This document shows positions 59,773 through 64,000 of a DNA stretch of 64,000 nt, one piece after another. This DNA is from Paraburkholderia panacisoli (GTDB lineage: Bacteria > Pseudomonadota > Gammaproteobacteria > Burkholderiales > Burkholderiaceae). The translations under genes and the position numbers were made by a program. The notes under the pieces were generated by a model. It was given only the letters and a program-made list of their open reading frames with translations, was not told the origin of the DNA and ran no database searches. Numbering within the stretch: the first letter of the stretch is position 1; every line of letters begins with the position of its first letter. The stretch lies in NCBI RefSeq assembly GCF_008369935.1, contig NZ_VTUZ01000011.1, positions 62,001 through 126,000 of the forward strand, written 5' to 3'.

Positions 59773-60180
59773 ATGCTGCGTACATACCTTGGAAGTTGCT
59801 ATTGTCAACTAGTGAGGTTTGAAGCTCGGATTGATTTCAACAATGGTACGTGGAAATGCAATTGCAGCTACTGTAGCAAGCTGCGATTCTGGCACGTCTC
59901 GGTTCGGCGGGAAGAGTTTCGTCTCCTTTCCGATGAGACTGCTCTGACGGAATATCAGGGCAAAAACCCGGTAGCGCATCACCCGTTTTGCAAGCAGTGT
60001 GGGGTTCATGTATTTGATCGCGTGGATACACCGAACGGAACGGGGTACCCGTATATCAATGTGAACATCATGTGCCTCGACGAACTTGACCTCGACGAAG
60101 CGCTGAATGCGCCGGTTACCTACCATAATGGCCGGCAAAACGATTGGGACAATCCCCCTTCGGAAACGCGACATCTTTGA
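59773..60180 (+). CDS. GFA-family zinc-binding protein
   Basis: A 135-residue protein of the GFA (glutathione-dependent formaldehyde-activating) family. Zinc cysteines are visible in GSCYCQLVRF, KCNCSYCSK and FCKQCGVHVFDR. The founding enzyme binds glutathione and formaldehyde; most relatives are uncharacterised. ATG 59773 follows ATGGGAGAGCCCA. Single gene, cytoplasmic. Neighbouring sequence is less GC-rich than the rest of the window. Confidence 0.87.
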   Translation: MLRTYLGSCYCQLVRFEARIDFNNGTWKCNCSYCSKLRFWHVSVRREEFRLLSDETALTEYQGKNPVAHHPFCKQCGVHVFDRVDTPNGTGYPYINVNIMCLDELDLDEALNAPVTYHNGRQNDWDNPPSETRHL

Positions 60181-60431
60181 TTTGTTGATCAAGGGCTTCG
60201 GGGTCGACACGGAAAATTCGCGACGAGGCCGGCATCGCGACTAGCGGGCAGTGGGTGAACTTCCGGGTTCGGCTGCTTTAGCGCGTCGTCCGCGGCAGTC
60301 AATCCCAGATGTTGAACTTCACACGCAGCCCAACGGCGCTTCGTGTCCAGCGCGGACCGCCAGGCATTCTGACGCAACCCATTGGTAGCGCCATCGCGAT
60401 GAGTTGGCTCGGAATCCGTAGCCTTGTGCGC

Positions 60432-61505
60432 TTACTCGCCTGGCTGCATTTCGGCTGCGTCAGCAAACGCAGTCTGCCCCTTTCCCCGTGTTTTTGCACG
60501 GTACATTGCGCTGTCGGCGGCGCGCATCAATGTCCGGGCATCGAAACGGGCCTGCCCGTTCCCTTCCGCCAGCATGCATACCCCAATGCTGCCGGAAACG
60601 GCGACCGGATGTCCGCCAACGGCTCGCATGTTGTTGAGGATCGCGTGAATACTATCGGCAATGGCTAGTGCGCCTTGCTTGTCATATACGTGTTGGGCCA
60701 ATACCACGAATTCATCGCCGCCCAGGCGGGCGAGCGTGTCGCCACGGCGCATGCGGCTTGTCAGGGCCGAGGCAAAGCTCCGCAGCAATTCGTCCCCCGC
60801 CGCGTGTCCGTGGGTGTCGTTCACGTCCTTGAAACCGTCAAGATCGATGAGAAGCAACGCCGTCCGACCCGCTTCGACACCTCGCGTGACAAGTGTTCGG
60901 CTAATGGCCTGCTCGAGCCGGACCCGATTGCTCAGCCCCGTCAGAGGGTCGGTAGCAGCCTGTTTCTTCAGTCGGTACACCAACACCGCCAGATAGACCG
61001 ATGTTGCTGCCACGCTAAACGCCATACCCAGGCCGACCGTAATGTTCGTCCGCCACCACGGTTGCCAGAGCGTCAGGCCGGCGAGACCACCAAGCGCCAC
61101 AGCACACGACAAGCCCAGCATGCGTTGGCCATATCGACAGCCGGCGCCTACGAGGAACCAGAAAACGACCCACAGCAGCGGAAGCGCGGCTTGGCCGCCA
61201 ACCGCCAGAGCCGTCATTAGCAAGGCCTGGTCGGTAAGGGTGGTAAGGGTTAACCTAAGGTGTGAGCGCGCTGGCGCCATTGTCACGGCCATGAACGTCG
61301 CCGCGCCGAACGTCACGTAAATTGCGACCGCCAGTAGCGTCTCATAGGTGTTTCTCGAGTGAGAAACAAAGGCGGCAGCCAGGTACGCGAGAAGGACCAC
61401 GGTGCCGAGCGAAATACGCAGGACCGCTTGCTCCTTCTCAGGGTTCTCCGAAAACGCGCCAAAGACCGCTTGCCCGGGCCAAGAATGAGAATCCGCCGCG
61501 CCCAT
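60432..61505 (-). CDS. membrane diguanylate cyclase (GGDEF)
   Basis: 357 residues: six predicted N-terminal membrane helices (about 30-185) and a C-terminal GGDEF domain from DPLTGLSNRVRLEQAISRTL. The active site GGDEF (ARLGGDEFVVLAQ) is intact. The inhibitory I-site RxxD (RRGD) lies five residues upstream, and LLLIDLDGFKDVNDTHGHAA is complete. It should make cyclic-di-GMP from two GTP and be feedback-inhibited. The membrane part is not a recognised sensor. Start ATG 61505; a GTG at 61514 is possible. Confidence 0.88.
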   Translation of the reverse strand: MGAADSHSWPGQAVFGAFSENPEKEQAVLRISLGTVVLLAYLAAAFVSHSRNTYETLLAVAIYVTFGAATFMAVTMAPARSHLRLTLTTLTDQALLMTALAVGGQAALPLLWVVFWFLVGAGCRYGQRMLGLSCAVALGGLAGLTLWQPWWRTNITVGLGMAFSVAATSVYLAVLVYRLKKQAATDPLTGLSNRVRLEQAISRTLVTRGVEAGRTALLLIDLDGFKDVNDTHGHAAGDELLRSFASALTSRMRRGDTLARLGGDEFVVLAQHVYDKQGALAIADSIHAILNNMRAVGGHPVAVSGSIGVCMLAEGNGQARFDARTLMRAADSAMYRAKTRGKGQTAFADAAEMQPGE

Positions 61506-61959
61506 GCCAGCCACCCCGCTCGAATCTGAATTTTATTGTCTGGTAGTTTAACCCGTGCGCGCGTCTCGATGACGTAAGGTTCGGAAAGGAACAGTCATGG
61601 CCCGGGTCGCGCGCCAATCGACGCCGCTCAGCGAAAGTCTGATGTCTGGAAGTAGCGACGTTCGAATGTCGGAATCGATGGTCTCTGGGCGAGTCTGAAT
61701 ATGGGCTATGCGCCAGAGTCGGCGCGCTTATTGATTTCACTCCGTCATCGAGCAGAAAGCGGTCGTTCCGCGCTCGCAGGAACCGCCGCATAGTCGACGC
61801 CTACCGCCGACCATCCGTGAATGAAGCGCCGTTCCCGTTTCCGACGACATATGCCCCCACGTCCGTGTTTTTTACAAATCTCCGCAGAGTATTAACGCTG
61901 CGTTTACGCGGGATTTCCTAGATTTCACGGTGCGGAAGTCCGTCGTGGGAGACCAGGCC
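61506..61959. promoter_or_regulatory. intergenic region with kdp promoter
   Basis: About 450 bases between the divergent cyclase and kdp genes, no gene seen. TTTTTTACA at 61868-61876 followed by TTTACG at 61902 (31 bases later) resembles the T-rich KdpE-binding region of enteric kdp promoters; this match is by eye only. Confidence 0.4.
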
Positions 61960-62064
61960 ATGGATCTGCTTTACCTCATCGCAATCATCGCGTTCAGCGG
62001 TCTCGTCGCGGCCTTCGTGGTCGGCTGCGATAAGCTTCGCCGCGCGCCGGGAGGCCGTCCATGA
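61960..62064 (+). CDS. 34-residue membrane leader protein of kdp operon
   Basis: ATG 61960 opens a 34-codon frame encoding one hydrophobic helix (MDLLYLIAIIAFSGLVAAFV) and a basic tail (DKLRRAPGGRP). The stop overlaps the kdpF start by 4 bases (ATGA). GTGGGAGACCAGGCC lies upstream. Similar short ORFs precede kdpF in some beta-proteobacteria, but I know of no function. Confidence 0.65.
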   Translation: MDLLYLIAIIAFSGLVAAFVVGCDKLRRAPGGRP

Positions 62065-62156
62065 CTACCTGGATGACCTGGCTCGCGGCAGCTTCGACGC
62101 TGATTCTTTTTGCCTACCTCGTGTACGCCTTACTGCGCGCGGAGGCCCTCGAATGA
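62061..62156 (+). CDS. kdpF: KdpF, small subunit of potassium-transporting ATPase
   Basis: A 31-residue single-span protein (MTTWMTWLAAASTLILFAYL, then VYALLRAEALE) with the typical KdpF tail YLVYALLRAE. KdpF stabilises the KdpABC complex in the inner membrane. Start and stop overlap the preceding leader ORF and kdpA, each by 4 bases, so the three are translationally coupled. Confidence 0.88.
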   Translation: MTTWMTWLAAASTLILFAYLVYALLRAEALE

Positions 62157-63961
62157 ACTTCAATAACCTGCTTCAACCCGGCGTCTACATCGTCGTGCTG
62201 ATCGCGCTTGCCATACCGCTCGGCCGCTACATGACCGGCGTCGTGGACGGTACCTCGGTCGTCGTTCGCCGGATAGGACGGCCGATCGAAACCGCGCTCT
62301 TCAGGCTCGCCGGGGTCGACCCGAACGCCGAAATGTCATGGAAACAGTATGCGCTGGCCGTGCTGGTGTTCAACACGCTTGGCGTGCTCGCGGTGTATGG
62401 ATTTCTGCGTTTGCAGCAGTGGCTGCCGGCGAACCCGCAGGGCTTCGGACCGATGACGCCCGACGCCGCCTTCAACACGGCAATCAGCTTCGTGACCAAC
62501 ACGAACTGGCAGGACTACACACCGGAATCGACCGTCAGCTATCTGACGCAGATGGCCGCGTTGACGGTGCAAAACTTCTTTTCGGCTGCTACAGGTATTG
62601 CTGTCGTCATCGCGTTGATTCGCGGCTTCGCCCGTCATACGACGGCGACCATCGGCAACTTCTGGGTCGATCTGACGCGTATCACGCTGTATATCCTCGT
62701 GCCGCTCGCAACTGTCATCGCGCTCGTATTCATCAGTCAGGGCGTGATTCAAAACTTCAAGTCGTACCAGGACGTGCCGACGCTGCAAGTGACGACGTAT
62801 CAAACCCCGAAGACGGATGCCCAGGGCAATCCCGTCAAGGACGCCAAAGGTGACCCGGTGATGGTGGACAACAAGTCCGACAAGCAGACGATCGCCATGG
62901 GGCCGGTTGCGTCGCAGGAAGCGATCAAGATGCTTGGCACCAACGGGGGAGGCTTCTTTAACGCCAATTCCGCCCATCCGTACGAGAACCCGACTCCGTT
63001 CGCCAACTTCGTTCAGATGATCGCGATGCTCGTTATCCCTGCCGCGTTGTGCCTCGTGTTCGGGCGGATGGTGGGTGACCAGCGTCAGGGCTATGCGGTA
63101 CTCGCCGCGATGACGATCGCTTTCGCGCTCGCGTGCTGGGGTGAAATTTCCTCGGAGCAGAGCGGCAATCCGCTGTTTGCGTCACTGCATGTCGACCAGA
63201 GCGCGTCGGCCGGCCAGGTGGGCGGCAATATGGAAGGCAAGGAAACCCGCTTCGGCATCGCGCAATCCGGCATCTTCACGGTGGCAACCACCGCCGCGTC
63301 GTGCGGCGCGGTCCTCAACACGCACGATTCGCTGACACCGATGGGCGGCTTCGTTCCGCTGCTGCTGATCGAGCTCGGTGAAGTGATCTTCGGCGGTGTC
63401 GGCTCGGGTCTGTACGGCATGCTCGTATTCGCGTTGCTGGCCGTGTTCGTGGCGGGCCTGATGATCGGGCGAACGCCGGAGTACATCGGCAAGAAAATCG
63501 AGTCGTACGAGATGAAGATGGTGTCGATCGCCGTGCTGCTCACGCCACTGCTAGTCCTGGTCGGCGCGTCGATCGGTGTACTGACAGCCGCCGGCACGGC
63601 GGGCGTCGCCAATCCCGGTCCGCACGGATTCTCCGAGATCCTCTACGCGTACAGCTCGGCTGCCAATAACAACGGCAGCGCTTTTGCGGGCCTCTCGGTC
63701 AATACGCCGTTCTACAACGGAACGCTGGCCGTCGCCATGTGGTTCGGCCGTTTCGGCTCGATTGTGCCGGTGCTCGCGATTGCCGGGTCGCTTGCCGCAA
63801 AGAAACGCATATCCGCGACCGCCGGCACCCTGCCGACGCACGGCCCATTGTTCGTCGTGCTGTTGCTCGGCACGGTCGTGCTGGTCGGCGCGCTGACCTA
63901 CGTGCCGGCGCTGGCGCTCGGCCCCGTCGTCGAACATCTGATCATGGTCGCGGGACATTGA
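62153..63961 (+). CDS. kdpA: KdpA, potassium-binding subunit of high-affinity K+ ATPase
   Basis: A 602-residue polytopic membrane protein of normal KdpA length. Selectivity-filter-type segments are visible: SFVTNTNWQDYTPE, LGTNGGGFFNANSAHPYENP and AAASCGAVLNTH-like. KdpA belongs to the superfamily of K+ transporters, binds K+ from the periplasm and passes it to KdpB for ATP-driven uptake. It starts 4 bases inside kdpF and is followed after 13 bases by kdpB. Expected to be induced under K+ limitation via KdpDE, whose genes lie outside the window. Confidence 0.95.
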   Translation: MNFNNLLQPGVYIVVLIALAIPLGRYMTGVVDGTSVVVRRIGRPIETALFRLAGVDPNAEMSWKQYALAVLVFNTLGVLAVYGFLRLQQWLPANPQGFGPMTPDAAFNTAISFVTNTNWQDYTPESTVSYLTQMAALTVQNFFSAATGIAVVIALIRGFARHTTATIGNFWVDLTRITLYILVPLATVIALVFISQGVIQNFKSYQDVPTLQVTTYQTPKTDAQGNPVKDAKGDPVMVDNKSDKQTIAMGPVASQEAIKMLGTNGGGFFNANSAHPYENPTPFANFVQMIAMLVIPAALCLVFGRMVGDQRQGYAVLAAMTIAFALACWGEISSEQSGNPLFASLHVDQSASAGQVGGNMEGKETRFGIAQSGIFTVATTAASCGAVLNTHDSLTPMGGFVPLLLIELGEVIFGGVGSGLYGMLVFALLAVFVAGLMIGRTPEYIGKKIESYEMKMVSIAVLLTPLLVLVGASIGVLTAAGTAGVANPGPHGFSEILYAYSSAANNNGSAFAGLSVNTPFYNGTLAVAMWFGRFGSIVPVLAIAGSLAAKKRISATAGTLPTHGPLFVVLLLGTVVLVGALTYVPALALGPVVEHLIMVAGH

Positions 63962-63974
63962 CTGAGAGGACAGC

Positions 63975-64000
63975 ATGACTAACGGACTCCAACCGCCGGT
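63975..64000 (+). CDS. kdpB: KdpB, start of gene (cut by window edge)
   Basis: ATG 63975, preceded by GAGAGGACAGC, begins a frame MTNGLQPP that runs out of the window. Position directly after kdpA identifies it as kdpB, the P-type ATPase subunit; only about 9 codons are present. Confidence 0.7.

Noticed and set aside
1..64000. rRNA, tRNA, integrase, prophage or plasmid origin
   Set aside because: I looked for characteristic sequences and gene products and saw none; a tRNAscan or Rfam search would be needed to exclude small RNAs fully.

Overview
The window looks like a chromosomal segment of a Burkholderiaceae bacterium, most likely Paraburkholderia or a close relative. Reasons: high GC throughout, several small secreted DUF4148 proteins (a family abundant in Burkholderia-type genomes), many LysR, IclR and RpiR regulators beside catabolic genes, and a kdp operon with tiny leading ORFs. 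I see no rRNA, tRNA, IS element, phage or CRISPR array. Region 1 (1-16 kb): decayed LysE/Lrp pair, three exported alpha/beta-hydrolases (two are copies of one 1,048-bp repeat), an M81 (MlrC-type) metallopeptidase with an MFS transporter and LysR regulator, then an envelope-redox block. That block holds a histidine kinase and OmpR-type regulator, divergent ccdA and a TlpA-like thioredoxin, small DUF4148-type exported proteins, Ohr and a broken cytochrome P460. Four promoters here share one layout: a TGTATC-N4-TGTATC direct repeat, GATAC ending 76-77 nt from its start, and a TCTAAT-like -10 ten bases later. This suggests a regulon of the local two-component system. Region 2 (16-21 kb): GST-like protein, YbfB-type MFS, and a Fur-box-headed nitroreductase followed by a conserved hypothetical and a degenerate phosphopantetheinyl-transferase-like protein. 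Region 3 (21-28 kb): a probable aromatic catabolic unit (MBL-fold protein with altered metal motif, FAD monooxygenase, DUF2783 protein, MFS importer) facing two overlapping IclR genes, with a perfect palindrome between them. Region 4 (27.7-34.6 kb): a carbohydrate ABC system split over two divergent transcripts with an RpiR regulator and an SDR dehydrogenase. Region 5 (34.7-42.3 kb): a Tat-exported NHL beta-propeller, then LysR, CaiB-type CoA-transferase, enoyl-CoA hydratase, MFS, and a secreted argininosuccinate-lyase-like protein. Region 6 (42.4-62 kb): mixed accessory genes. These include a glycine-zipper protein, a Tat purple acid phosphatase, two cyclic-di-GMP proteins and an EAL relic, an SDR and a hydrolase that lack catalytic residues, a CGNR regulator, a TMEM175-type channel, an M30 metallopeptidase lipoprotein, a 4,5-dihydroxyphthalate-decarboxylase-like protein with an altered C terminus, a MoaD-like protein next to a BNR-repeat protein, a cupin and a GFA protein. 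Region 7 (62-64 kb): start of the kdp potassium-transport operon (leader ORF, kdpF, kdpA, start of kdpB). A second window-wide theme is a hairpin element beginning with ATGGG that lies just before the ribosome-binding sites of three unrelated genes, once as four tandem 55-bp copies. Its stems show compensatory changes, so it is probably a structured 5'-UTR RNA.
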